From contig JAEZJV010000068.1 in NCBI GenBank assembly GCA_023415635.1, positions 124,001-188,000 on the forward strand: a stretch of DNA of 64,000 bases, in the 5' to 3' direction. The stretch is from Bacillota bacterium. Its GTDB lineage: Bacteria; Bacillota; Clostridia; Lachnospirales; Lachnospiraceae. Position numbers and translations under genes: made by a program. This document shows, one piece after another, positions 16,785-24,948 of this stretch (within the stretch, counting starts at the first letter, position 1; the number at the start of each line of letters is the position of its first letter). The notes beneath the pieces were generated by a model. It was not told the origin of the DNA and ran no database searches. It was given only the letters and a program-made list of their open reading frames with translations.

Positions 16785-16832
16785 ATGAGAGATAAAAAAT
16801 GCGTAAGCATTCTTTATCTCTCTCATTTTTTT
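16785..16832. terminator. bidirectional intrinsic terminator
   Basis: ATGAGAGATAAAAAATGC pairs with GCATTCTTTATCTCTCTCAT with small bulges, and T-runs lie on both sides. On the minus strand it ends the MoxR/VWA operon; on the plus strand it would end the candidate small RNA. Confidence 0.75.
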
Positions 16833-16852
16833 CCGGTCCTTCTATACTCAGA

Positions 16853-17197
16853 TTATTCATATATCACCCTGTCATCTTCACTGTTCATGTTCAAGGTCAC
16901 ATAATAGGATGTGAGGGCCGTGATTCGGATTACGATTTTGCCCTTCATTTTTTCTCTGTAAATTCCCTTCAATTTACGAAAAAGCTCATAAAAGCCCTCA
17001 TCCGTCTCCACCTCAGACTGATTAAAATCAATTCTAACCTGTGCCTCCAATTTATCCACCTTAGGTGTGGAGAGATCCCTGCTGCCTTTCCCATAGACCA
17101 GTTTTTTAAAGGGACTGTCAGAGATCAGCAGCTCTCTGGCGAAGGCTTTCTTCTCAAGGTATAGTTGGCCGCCGGTTATGGTGTATTGCAGGGTCAT
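16853..17197 (-). CDS. unknown 114-residue protein of the MoxR/VWA operon
   Basis: The product has no recognised domain. It looks beta-rich at the N-terminus (alternating hydrophobic residues in LQYTITGGQLYLE) with a mixed, charged middle and a final strand-like VIRITALTSYYVTLNM. It could be a small beta-sandwich or PH-like accessory domain, but that is a guess. It begins directly after the VWA gene; the GGAGGTGA site lies within the end of that gene, so the two are translationally coupled. It is the last gene of its operon, before the terminator at 16785-16832. Confidence 0.65.
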   Translation of the reverse strand: MTLQYTITGGQLYLEKKAFARELLISDSPFKKLVYGKGSRDLSTPKVDKLEAQVRIDFNQSEVETDEGFYELFRKLKGIYREKMKGKIVIRITALTSYYVTLNMNSEDDRVIYE

Positions 17198-17200
17198 ATG

Positions 17201-18334
17201 TCAATCACCTCCAAAGCTCATGAAATATCCAAAATCAGCCGGCTTTCTCGCATTCTTCGTCAATACCCATAGAGTATTTTGATTGGCATTTTCAGGAGCT
17301 TCTCCATCTCCGTCAGTAAATATAATAACCAGCGGAATCTTCTGTCGGTCGGCCAGGTTAAAAACAGGACGAAAATCCGTACCTCCGCGCTTCATTCTTT
17401 TATTGATGACGGTAAAGGTATTTAAGGGGACCGGCTCGGTACATTCTGTATCAAACCTGGTTACCAGCATATTGGTTCCGGTTATTTTATTGATCTCACG
17501 CAGCTCCAAATAGAACTCATTCACCTGTGAATCCGAGATCGAACCACTCTCATCAATTGCAATTAGTGCATCCACCCCAATGGAGCGCTTCGTTCCGGGT
17601 AATTCTTCATATCTTCTTGATTGACGCTTATATGATTTCCTGGTAATCATCCTTCCTCTTCCTGTCAGGAAACGCTTAAGGATTATTCTCCAATCCATCT
17701 GTATGTCCTGGTAGATTTCACCAATCCGTTCGTCCAAACCGGCATAAGCCTCTGCTTCCGATTGAGCCTCGGACAACGTCTGTGCCAGGTTGCTTTTTAA
17801 TGCTTTCATTTCCATATCGGAGGCAGTATCTTCGGAAAGCTTTTGCACCCTAAGGCAATCCTTTCCTTCAAAAATTAGGATATTATCACCTTCGATATAT
17901 ATAAACCCCAGTAAATCCTCCATATTCGTTATCATCTCATAATAATATTCTGCATTCTTATTATTCTCCATCCGTAATCCGGCTTTCCTGTTTATCTTCT
18001 CCACAGTCACGGCGTCAGATTCCAAGTATCCTTCTTGCAGCATTTCATTGACGGCGATATCACAGGCTACCGACCAGAGTAGAATTTGCCTGTTCCCTCT
18101 CCGGTATTGATGCAAAAATATGACATGTAAGAGCTCATGCAGAACCACCCCAAGCTTATGCTGATTTGATAGTGTATCGAACCATTCAGGATTATAATAG
18201 ATAACCAGTTCCGGGATTGTAGCCATGCGTATCGTCTCTATCTTAGCCGTAGCAACAGTTGAAACAGAGGCAGCTACAAATCCGTATAACGGCTGTATGG
18301 CGAGCAGCTTAATCATTACCTCCTGCATACTCAT
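17201..18334 (-). CDS. metallopeptidase-like/VWA-like protein (DUF2201 type)
   Basis: The 377-residue protein has an N-terminal putative metallopeptidase-like domain with the zinc signature HELLH (66-70) and a further His75. A helical linker follows. The C-terminal von Willebrand A-like domain carries an intact MIDAS start DESGS (261-265), and a later FTDGDGE supplies another metal ligand. This architecture is found beside MoxR AAA+ ATPases, which are thought to remodel partner proteins through the VWA domain. It lies 13 bases after the ATPase gene. The likely model is an ATPase-VWA pair acting on an unknown substrate. Whether the HExxH is proteolytically active is unknown. ATG 18334 follows GGGGG at 7 bases. 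Confidence 0.85.
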   Translation of the reverse strand: MSMQEVMIKLLAIQPLYGFVAASVSTVATAKIETIRMATIPELVIYYNPEWFDTLSNQHKLGVVLHELLHVIFLHQYRRGNRQILLWSVACDIAVNEMLQEGYLESDAVTVEKINRKAGLRMENNKNAEYYYEMITNMEDLLGFIYIEGDNILIFEGKDCLRVQKLSEDTASDMEMKALKSNLAQTLSEAQSEAEAYAGLDERIGEIYQDIQMDWRIILKRFLTGRGRMITRKSYKRQSRRYEELPGTKRSIGVDALIAIDESGSISDSQVNEFYLELREINKITGTNMLVTRFDTECTEPVPLNTFTVINKRMKRGGTDFRPVFNLADRQKIPLVIIFTDGDGEAPENANQNTLWVLTKNARKPADFGYFMSFGGD

Positions 18335-18347
18335 GGTAATACCCCCT

Positions 18348-19427
18348 CTATTCCTGTATCATAGCATCGACGATTATTTCACTGATCTTCTCCAACTGTT
18401 TTGATTGACCAAGAAAAGCATCCGCATCCTCCGGTCTACGTATATAAAGATATTTACAGAACATCACCCGGAGCTCGCTCGGCAGGTCCTCCAGAAATAA
18501 ATCAAGGTTTTTCATATGCATTTCGCTTGATGTAAGCTCACCTATCAGCTTTTTAATGATATAATTGAGTATTTCTATATACTTATGGTCAATTAGGCTT
18601 ATTATATTCTCTCTTTCCGATAAATAATCCTTTAATAGCTGCTTAACCGGAGGTATTCTGATATCCTTATTTCTCAGAAAACCGTAAAAGGATGCTGCCG
18701 CCTGATTCCCTACAATGCCGGCTACCAGCTCCCTCATTAGTTTATCCTCCAGTCTGCAATGGTTCATTAATTCCTGTACCTTCGTCCACCCTCTTGGTGT
18801 CGGATATTTAGAGAGCGCTGTAGAATCAGCCGCCTTCTTGACGACCAGCAGCATATCCGGACATGCCTGCAGAAAAGCAAGTACCTCGTCATTCGGGTCA
18901 TTCTTCAGAGAATAATCGATATAATCCTCAATATCAGCGGTAACCTCAATCGAAACAAAACGATCCAGCATTGCATCATCCAGAGAATTTACCAAATAAT
19001 TCATTGTATCCGGATTCATGGTTACCCCTATGGTCCAGCCCGGTGCAAGTGCATGCCCATTGATCCTCTTTTCTAAAAGCAGCGGATATAGTACGGACAC
19101 AGTATCACTTGGTACTCTATTGATCTCCTCTAGTACCAGAATTCCTTTATCCGGATATAAGCCCATCTCCACAGCCTGAATTGTAGGCAGGAATTGCGGT
19201 GCCAGATAAATTGTCACCTTATGTTCACGGTCCTTATCAGGTAAACCCATAAAATCAGGTCCTTCCAGAGCCGCTGCATATAAATTGATATAGCCTATGC
19301 CAAGCTCCTGGGCGCATTGGCTGTAAGCAGAAGTTTTTCCGATTCCTCTTTCACTGATCAAAGCTGTTACACTTTTCGTATTCAGGTATAATTCCTTAAT
19401 ACATTCCTTTGCCTCACTAATTCTCAT
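18348..19427 (-). CDS. MoxR-type AAA+ ATPase
   Basis: The 359-residue protein is an AAA+ ATPase of the MoxR branch. Walker A is RGIGKT (27-32), Walker B reads ILVLEEINR and sensor 1 lies in TMNPDTMN. The C-terminal lid contains a helical region. MoxR ATPases act as chaperone-like remodelling enzymes for VWA-containing partners, here the adjacent gene. The upstream frame starts at GTG 19454, but ATG 19427 with AGGGGGA just upstream is preferred; the leader carries a duplicated AATAGGGGG. The promoter is at 19464-19492. Confidence 0.88.
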   Translation of the reverse strand: MRISEAKECIKELYLNTKSVTALISERGIGKTSAYSQCAQELGIGYINLYAAALEGPDFMGLPDKDREHKVTIYLAPQFLPTIQAVEMGLYPDKGILVLEEINRVPSDTVSVLYPLLLEKRINGHALAPGWTIGVTMNPDTMNYLVNSLDDAMLDRFVSIEVTADIEDYIDYSLKNDPNDEVLAFLQACPDMLLVVKKAADSTALSKYPTPRGWTKVQELMNHCRLEDKLMRELVAGIVGNQAAASFYGFLRNKDIRIPPVKQLLKDYLSERENIISLIDHKYIEILNYIIKKLIGELTSSEMHMKNLDLFLEDLPSELRVMFCKYLYIRRPEDADAFLGQSKQLEKISEIIVDAMIQE

Positions 19428-19463
19428 AATTCCCCCTATTCCCCCTATTTCCACTTTTGTTAT

Positions 19464-19492
19464 ATCCTAACACTTTGTTAATTTCTAGTCAA
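19464..19492 (-). promoter_or_regulatory. probable promoter of the MoxR/VWA operon
   Basis: On the minus strand TTGACT (19487-19492), 17 bp, then TAGGAT (19464-19469). The -35 box is near consensus and the -10 box is weak. Confidence 0.4.
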
Positions 19493-19652
19493 TTCCTATT
19501 TTATGGTAGAGATTTTTTAATAAAATAAAAGATATTTCAACACAATTTATGAAATTTTAGGCCTAATTCTTTAAAGATATTGTTTTTTATCCCATTTATG
19601 ATAAAATGGAAATGATATTTGACATTGTCTGACAAAAGATCGGGGGACGATT

Positions 19653-20771
19653 ATGACTGCATATTTATATGTGGAGCTTAATGTATTTGCGCAGGTTATT
19701 ATTGTTTTAATCTATATGAATATCAGACATAAAAATGTTAAATACTTAACAGATTTATATATTTATAAAGCTTTACTTATTACGAACTTCTTAGTGCTTT
19801 TTTTTGATTCCTTGACCTGGATACTGGATGGTGAAACAGATTCTCTTTTAGCATTAATCTTTTCCCTGTCCTTTTTCTGCTACTATCTATTACATCCTGT
19901 CATCTGTTTACTATGGATCTTATATGTAGATTTCGAGGTAAATCATGATAGCACTAGAACAATTAAGATCCTTATCCCCTTAATGCTTCCCACCCTTATC
20001 AGCACCGTTTTCTGCATACTTAGCCTCTTTGGCAATTTCTACTATTACATAGATGATAACGGCTTCTATCACAGGGGAAAATACTTTTTAATCCTTCCCT
20101 TGATTTGCTTATCCTATATAGCTTATAGCTTCTGTTATGTTATTATTAATCGTAAAAAAGTGTATAAGCCTTACCTAAAGTCCATCATCTGCTTTGCTGT
20201 GCCACCCTGTATCGGTGCATTATTTCAGATCCCATTCTATGGTCTTTCTCTCATCTGGATCGGAATGACCATATCGATATTATTTATCTTTGTCAGCATA
20301 CAAAACGAGCAGATAAATCTGGATTATTTAACCGGCCTTTTTAACCGGCGTCAGTTGGATTTTTATATGCATCGGCTTTTTAGAAATAAAAAGCTTTTAA
20401 TTGCCGGGATTATGCTTGATATTAATTCCTTCAAGTGGATCAATGACCATTACGGACACCCCACCGGAGATGAAGCATTGAAGCATACCTCTCAGATACT
20501 CAAAAAAACCTTTGGCAACAGCGGCTTCAAATCCCGCTACGGCGGAGATGAGTTTGTCATCCTTCTGGAAGTAAAGGAGCGCTATGAGTTAGAGGAGGCG
20601 ATTGATCGGCTGCAAAAAAACCTTAAGGAATTCAATGACTCCGGGGCATTCCCCTGTAAAATCAAATTCAGTATCGGTGCCGATATCTATGATCCCACCA
20701 CCAAACAGAGCGAACAGGCTTTTATCCATCATATCGATGCCCTGATGTATAAGGATAAAAATAAGAAATAA
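19653..20771 (+). CDS. membrane-bound diguanylate cyclase
   Basis: The 372-residue protein has six or seven N-terminal transmembrane helices (residues about 1-215), then a GGDEF domain. The domain has the DYLTGLFNRR entry motif and an intact GGDEF at 297-301. The I-site (RxxD) is missing: the residues before GGDEF are GNSGFKSRY. Product feedback inhibition is therefore unlikely. It should make c-di-GMP in response to a membrane or extracellular cue. ATG 19653 follows GGGGGA. A weak promoter, TTGTTT with TAAAAT, lies upstream. It is divergent from the MoxR operon and convergent with the M20 gene. Confidence 0.88.
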   Translation: MTAYLYVELNVFAQVIIVLIYMNIRHKNVKYLTDLYIYKALLITNFLVLFFDSLTWILDGETDSLLALIFSLSFFCYYLLHPVICLLWILYVDFEVNHDSTRTIKILIPLMLPTLISTVFCILSLFGNFYYYIDDNGFYHRGKYFLILPLICLSYIAYSFCYVIINRKKVYKPYLKSIICFAVPPCIGALFQIPFYGLSLIWIGMTISILFIFVSIQNEQINLDYLTGLFNRRQLDFYMHRLFRNKKLLIAGIMLDINSFKWINDHYGHPTGDEALKHTSQILKKTFGNSGFKSRYGGDEFVILLEVKERYELEEAIDRLQKNLKEFNDSGAFPCKIKFSIGADIYDPTTKQSEQAFIHHIDALMYKDKNKK

Positions 20772-20804
20772 CGCTGTCATAGTCTTATTCTAATTGTCTT
20801 TCTT

Positions 20805-22247
20805 CTAGCACTCCTTTATCAGTTTTATATAGAATTCTACGGTTTTCAGTAAAGTATCGATTTTAATCCTTTCATTGTGTCCATGGATCATTGCACGGTC
20901 TTCCTTGGTCAATTCCATTGCGGAGAAGCGATACACCCTATCGCTAATTCTGCAATAATGCCTGGAATCACTGCAGGCCATCATCAGATACGGTGATATA
21001 ATTACCTCCGGCCAGGTATTATGAATGACACGGCTCAGCTTATGCCATGCTTCACAATCTGTATCAGAACTGATGGAGGGGTTCCACCCATCAATCATAT
21101 TCATTTTTATCCTATCATTATGAATGGTTTTTCTTAAATACTCCAATGCCGATTCTGTCGTATCCTCTCCCAGAAGACGGAGGTTTGCACCGATCCTGAC
21201 CTTAGTCGGTAATACGTTGAAGGCTTTACTGCCCTCCAGCATCGTAAAGGCACAGGTAGTTCTCACCATTGCATTCAACTCTCCACCGGATCTCCGGCAG
21301 ATAAGATCCAGTAACGGGCTAAAACACCATAAATTAGCAAATAATACCTTATATCCAAATGCTGAATGCCTTCCAATGGTATCAAACATTTCACGCACAG
21401 GCTTTGTTAGCTGATAACGAAATGGATTTCTCTCAATTACCCGGATCATCTTTGACAGCTCTCCCACAATTGTACGGGCAGGAGGGGTAGAGGCATGTCC
21501 CCCTTGGCTCTCTAGGGATATTTCTACATTTAGTCCACCCTTTTCTCCGATACCGATCAATGCACAGGCTTCTGAAACCCCTGGAAACACATGATCTATG
21601 ATAGCCCCGCCTTCATCCAGCACCATACCGGGCTTGATATTTCTCTTCTCCAGTTCCTTCACCATGGTCGGACAAGTATCTCCGTTAATCTCTTCATCTC
21701 CTGAAAAGGCCAGATACATATCATGCTTTGGCACAAATCCCTCAAGGAGGAGCTGCTCTGCAGCCTCCATAATACCGCACAGAGTCCCCTTCGTATCCAA
21801 GGTCCCTCTGCCCCATATGGTATCCCCCTCAATCAGCCCTGAAAAGGGTGGTTTTATCCAGGCTTCCTCCTCGACAGGCACAACATCATAATGAGCCATA
21901 AGTACTACAGGATCTTGTTCTGTTTCACCTTTAATATGGTATAGTATTCCGGTTTTTCCGATCAATTCTCTGGTACTATATTGATGAACCTGAGGGAAAC
22001 GTTCTATCAGAAGCTGTTTGAATTTATCAAATTCCTCCTGTTCCATACCGTATCCATCCAGGCTCGATATGGTTTTACATCTGATCATATCCGCCATATC
22101 TGTAACTATCCTGTCTCTGTTTAAGGTAATCGGTTCACTTGCCGCCGTAACCTGTACAGGCGGTTTAAAGCACGCTGCTCTAAAGAGAATTATAATGACA
22201 CATCCGATCACAGCCGCTGCAATAATCCATCCTATAATCCATCCCAT
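20805..22247 (-). CDS. M20-family metallohydrolase with N-terminal membrane anchor
   Basis: The 480-residue protein has one N-terminal transmembrane segment (about 3-24). A complete M20/M28-type dizinc hydrolase follows: AHYDVVP (first His), GRGTLDTKG (bridging Asp), SGDEEING (general base and ligand Glu), then a dimerisation domain and a late His. It resembles carboxypeptidase and N-acyl-amino-acid hydrolases of the PM20D1/CPS1 group. It should cleave a peptide or N-acyl amino acid bond near the membrane. It is the last gene after two small membrane proteins (22334-23733), and the three may form one import-and-hydrolysis unit. The start follows AGGAGGAAG. Confidence 0.85.
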   Translation of the reverse strand: MGWIIGWIIAAAVIGCVIIILFRAACFKPPVQVTAASEPITLNRDRIVTDMADMIRCKTISSLDGYGMEQEEFDKFKQLLIERFPQVHQYSTRELIGKTGILYHIKGETEQDPVVLMAHYDVVPVEEEAWIKPPFSGLIEGDTIWGRGTLDTKGTLCGIMEAAEQLLLEGFVPKHDMYLAFSGDEEINGDTCPTMVKELEKRNIKPGMVLDEGGAIIDHVFPGVSEACALIGIGEKGGLNVEISLESQGGHASTPPARTIVGELSKMIRVIERNPFRYQLTKPVREMFDTIGRHSAFGYKVLFANLWCFSPLLDLICRRSGGELNAMVRTTCAFTMLEGSKAFNVLPTKVRIGANLRLLGEDTTESALEYLRKTIHNDRIKMNMIDGWNPSISSDTDCEAWHKLSRVIHNTWPEVIISPYLMMACSDSRHYCRISDRVYRFSAMELTKEDRAMIHGHNERIKIDTLLKTVEFYIKLIKEC

Positions 22248-22333
22248 ATTCTTCCTCCTGTTTTCTATTATATCAATATATTGAAACTTACCCTTCCCTA
22301 ACCTTCAAAGTCAAAGCAAATTCAGACACACAG

Positions 22334-22996
22334 CTATAGCATATTCTTTTTATACAAAACCCTAGCCATAGCAATAGAGAGGATAGCTCCTACCGGAACC
22401 AGAATTCCCACCTTGCCTGACAGGGAGGGTACGCACAAAAAAAGCACGATCATAAACAGCAGGGGAGCCATGGATATTTTCCAGTTCTTACTTACATAGA
22501 CCACAGCCAAGCCGCCGAACAAAGCAGGCAGGATATTGTCAAAGGCAGGCTTTAGTACAGGAGAATTGATGATAGGAGCAAGCTGAGCCAATAGCAAAAC
22601 TCCGACCGCAATAATCACTGTCGTGACAATAGCAGAGGTTGCAACTGCAATTGTCGATACGATTTCGCCCTCCTCTGTACCAGGCTTCACCTTCGCATTC
22701 TCCATGGCGTTTAATGCACTGGGAACCTTTAGGTTCGTCAGGTTACCTGTGACAAAGGCAAGAAAGGTACCGCCGGTACCGAGCATTGGAGTAAATGTGA
22801 TAACCTCGATGGCACCGACAGTCCAATAAATCGGCGCTACTCCGATCAGTCCGGCCAAAATCGGCTCTATTCCGGGCCATGCATTGTAATATATTGAAAT
22901 AGAAATCGGAATTGCCAAGAGTAATACAATTGCTGTCCAGATCCAGAGTTGCCCGTAACGATATGTATTTTCAACAAATGACTTCGTCGTTTTCAT
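22334..22996 (-). CDS. membrane protein of unknown function, partner of the DUF5058-like protein
   Basis: The 220-residue protein has about six transmembrane helices. A glycine-rich stretch GTGGTFLAFVTGNLTNLKVPS lies between helices two and three and could form a substrate path. The cytosolic EGEIVSTIAVA stretch and the GLAVVYVSKNWK stretch are likely conserved loops. No family name is certain. It starts 14 bases after the 240-residue DUF5058-like gene, with a GGAGG site, so the two are co-translated and probably form a two-subunit transporter. The M20 hydrolase follows after 86 bases. The transported substrate may be a peptide or acyl amino acid; this is inferred only from the neighbour. Confidence 0.65.
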   Translation of the reverse strand: MKTTKSFVENTYRYGQLWIWTAIVLLLAIPISISIYYNAWPGIEPILAGLIGVAPIYWTVGAIEVITFTPMLGTGGTFLAFVTGNLTNLKVPSALNAMENAKVKPGTEEGEIVSTIAVATSAIVTTVIIAVGVLLLAQLAPIINSPVLKPAFDNILPALFGGLAVVYVSKNWKISMAPLLFMIVLFLCVPSLSGKVGILVPVGAILSIAMARVLYKKNML

Positions 22997-23010
22997 TCTC
23001 TTTTACCTCC

Positions 23011-23733
23011 TTAACCTAAAATCGGTGTAATCACCGCTGCAAATGCCATAGCACCTAGCATACTGATAGGGAGTGCATAATTCTGCAACCAGTTTTGATT
23101 GAATTTTTTCACCAATAGACCACAAACTGCCATGAGCAGTGCAGAAAACAGAAGTACAAACAGAGGGATCCAACCGGTAAGCCCTGTCCTGATATCTGCA
23201 AAAGCCATTCCTAAGAAAGCGGATATCATACCCAGAAACAACGCTGTAACAAATAAATCACCCCACTTGCTGTCCTTCGCTTTAATCGAGAGCAGGCCTC
23301 TTTGAATCCTCTTACTGAAGAGGGATACATAAATCAGACTCGGCATGATACCCAATGTCATGACCCAAGCAATCGCTGAATAGGCCTTCGGGTCCATCAG
23401 TGTGTCGGCAAGAGATACCTTCAGGGCCTGTGCTGTAATAGTTGCAGCCGGCAGTTCATAGGTAATTGCACCGATGACGCTGAGCCTGATCCATGGAAGA
23501 GGCAGCCCCAAAAACTTTGATAGGGTGATGACTCCCAGTAGTATGGATACCGCAGGAGCAATTGTAAAAATCGCTGTGGAAAGAATTATTTTTTTAACCT
23601 GTCCCATATCCATGCCAATCTCCTTAGCTCTTATGCATGCGCGTACCAAAAAAAATAAGGATTGAACAATGACGAACAGGATTACGATGACGGCTGCGAT
23701 ATATAGGAAGCCGCTGTTGGGGTTAAAGTTCAT
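23011..23733 (-). CDS. DUF5058-like membrane protein
   Basis: The 240-residue protein has about seven transmembrane segments. It starts with a short NFNPNSGFLY leader and then a helix. Conserved-looking loops are ACIRAKEIGMD and GAITYELPAATITAQALKV. I place it near DUF5058 from memory. DUF5058 proteins have no known function. With its 220-residue neighbour it likely makes a heteromeric carrier. Upstream, the spacer from the EamA gene contains an AGTGAGG/CCTCACT hairpin but no T-run, so read-through from the EamA gene is possible. ATG 23733 has AAGGAG upstream. Confidence 0.65.
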   Translation of the reverse strand: MNFNPNSGFLYIAAVIVILFVIVQSLFFLVRACIRAKEIGMDMGQVKKIILSTAIFTIAPAVSILLGVITLSKFLGLPLPWIRLSVIGAITYELPAATITAQALKVSLADTLMDPKAYSAIAWVMTLGIMPSLIYVSLFSKRIQRGLLSIKAKDSKWGDLFVTALFLGMISAFLGMAFADIRTGLTGWIPLFVLLFSALLMAVCGLLVKKFNQNWLQNYALPISMLGAMAFAAVITPILG

Positions 23734-23761
23734 AGTATGTACTCCTTTTTGTTTTTATTTT

Positions 23762-23780
23762 AGTGAGGCTTGACCTCACT
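23762..23780 (-). repeat. intercistronic hairpin overlapping the EamA stop codon
   Basis: AGTGAGG (23762-23768) and CCTCACT (23774-23780) form a perfect 7-bp stem with a 5-base loop. The minus-strand sequence after it is A-rich, not T-rich, so it is not a typical terminator. It could stabilise or process the mRNA. Confidence 0.4.
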
Positions 23781-24903
23781 AATTATTACCGTGCCGATGC
23801 TGATGGTGCATATCCGGTGTATGGGTATGACTATGAGCCACAGGCAAATGTGTATGCTCATGGCTGTGTTCACCCGCAAATTCCGGCTCATGAATATGAT
23901 CATGATGACCGTCCCGGTGGTTATGCAGATGCTCATGAGTAATTGCTTCATGGGTATGGATATGATCATGCACCTCAGTCATGATAAAGATGGTTCCTGC
24001 AAGCATGACGAAGAAGGCGATCCAGAAGCTATGCGAAATTTCTTCCCTGAAAATTATGAAGGACAAAAAAACTCCAATAAAAGGAGCTGCCGCATAATAA
24101 GCACTGGTACGGGATGCCCCGAGTACTCTCTGAGCACGAATATAAAAATAGATGCTGAGACCGTAAGCCACAAAACCCAACAGCATAGTAAGCAGACAAT
24201 AGAATAGATTACTTACCAGGGAATGACTTAATAAGGCTATGAGTAAGGCGCCGGTACCGGAACCGATTCCCTTAATGACTACAATCTGTATCGGATCCTT
24301 GATGGAAAGCATTCTCGTGCAGTTATTCTCAAAGCCCCAGCAGATACAGGCAAGAAGCACAAAAACAGCACCCAAAGAAAAAGACAGACTGTGGATATCC
24401 TCTATGCTGAGGAGAATACTTGCGAAGGTAATCAGGGCTATGGCGGCCCACATTCTCTTCCCAACAGCTTCTTTAAATATCAATAGAGCAATCAGAGAGG
24501 TGGCGACGATTTCAAAATTGTTCAGCAAAGAAACACTGGCAGGATTAGAAGATTGTAGACCAAACATAAGAAAAACAGGGGCTCCGATATCAAGCAGAAG
24601 CATACAGAGAACATAGGGCAACTCTTTCTTCGTAATGGATGCTTCCTTTGTTCTCCCTCTGCCTTTCACTATAAGCTCCAGCAGTGACATTCCAAGACCA
24701 GCTCCAAGGTATAGTAAGACCGCTATGAATAATGGAGGAAGCTCTGCCAGGAGAAGCTTTGAGAGAGGTGAGCTGATCCCGTATAATAAAGCAGCAATCA
24801 GTGCCATTACAACAGCACTACCCTTTTCAATCCTTTGTAAGTAGTCCTTTCTGTTCTCTTTTTCTCTCCGATCTTCCGGTATTTCTTTGAGCTTGTGACC
24901 CAT
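23779..24903 (-). CDS. EamA/DMT-family permease with histidine-rich C-terminal tail
   Basis: The protein has ten transmembrane helices in two EamA repeats, the layout of a drug/metabolite transporter. After the last helix comes a tail of about 65 residues with 23 histidines, many as HxH pairs such as HSHTHT and HHDHIH. Such a tail should bind zinc, nickel or cobalt, so this may be a metal exporter, or its transport may be gated by metal. The polar N-terminus is Lys/Glu rich. ATG 24903 is chosen; an upstream TTG at 24930 is an alternative. It lies between the aldehyde dehydrogenase gene and the DUF5058-like gene, perhaps in one operon. Confidence 0.8.
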   Translation of the reverse strand: MGHKLKEIPEDRREKENRKDYLQRIEKGSAVVMALIAALLYGISSPLSKLLLAELPPLFIAVLLYLGAGLGMSLLELIVKGRGRTKEASITKKELPYVLCMLLLDIGAPVFLMFGLQSSNPASVSLLNNFEIVATSLIALLIFKEAVGKRMWAAIALITFASILLSIEDIHSLSFSLGAVFVLLACICWGFENNCTRMLSIKDPIQIVVIKGIGSGTGALLIALLSHSLVSNLFYCLLTMLLGFVAYGLSIYFYIRAQRVLGASRTSAYYAAAPFIGVFLSFIIFREEISHSFWIAFFVMLAGTIFIMTEVHDHIHTHEAITHEHLHNHRDGHHDHIHEPEFAGEHSHEHTHLPVAHSHTHTPDMHHQHRHGNN

Positions 24904-24948
24904 TCTGCTTCTACCGTGCCTTTCCAACAATCATGTCTTCTTTTTGTT

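Larger units (their letters stand above)
16700..16832 (+). ncRNA. candidate small RNA, about 130 nt
   Basis: A plus-strand sigma-A-like promoter (16665-16693) and a strong intrinsic terminator (16785-16832) bracket about 130 bases that contain no convincing open frame. The transcript would run antisense to the leader of the 16628 operon, overlapping its promoter. It could be a regulatory RNA of that operon. No known RNA family was recognised. Confidence 0.3.

Noticed and set aside
16629..16852. Attachment site or mobile element boundary
   Set aside because: The repeats here are explained by two promoters and a bidirectional terminator; no integrase or tRNA gene is near.
23770..24207. Plus-strand 145-codon frame rich in Met, Ile and Arg
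   Set aside because: It is the antisense shadow of the His-rich codons of the EamA gene; it has no ribosome binding site.
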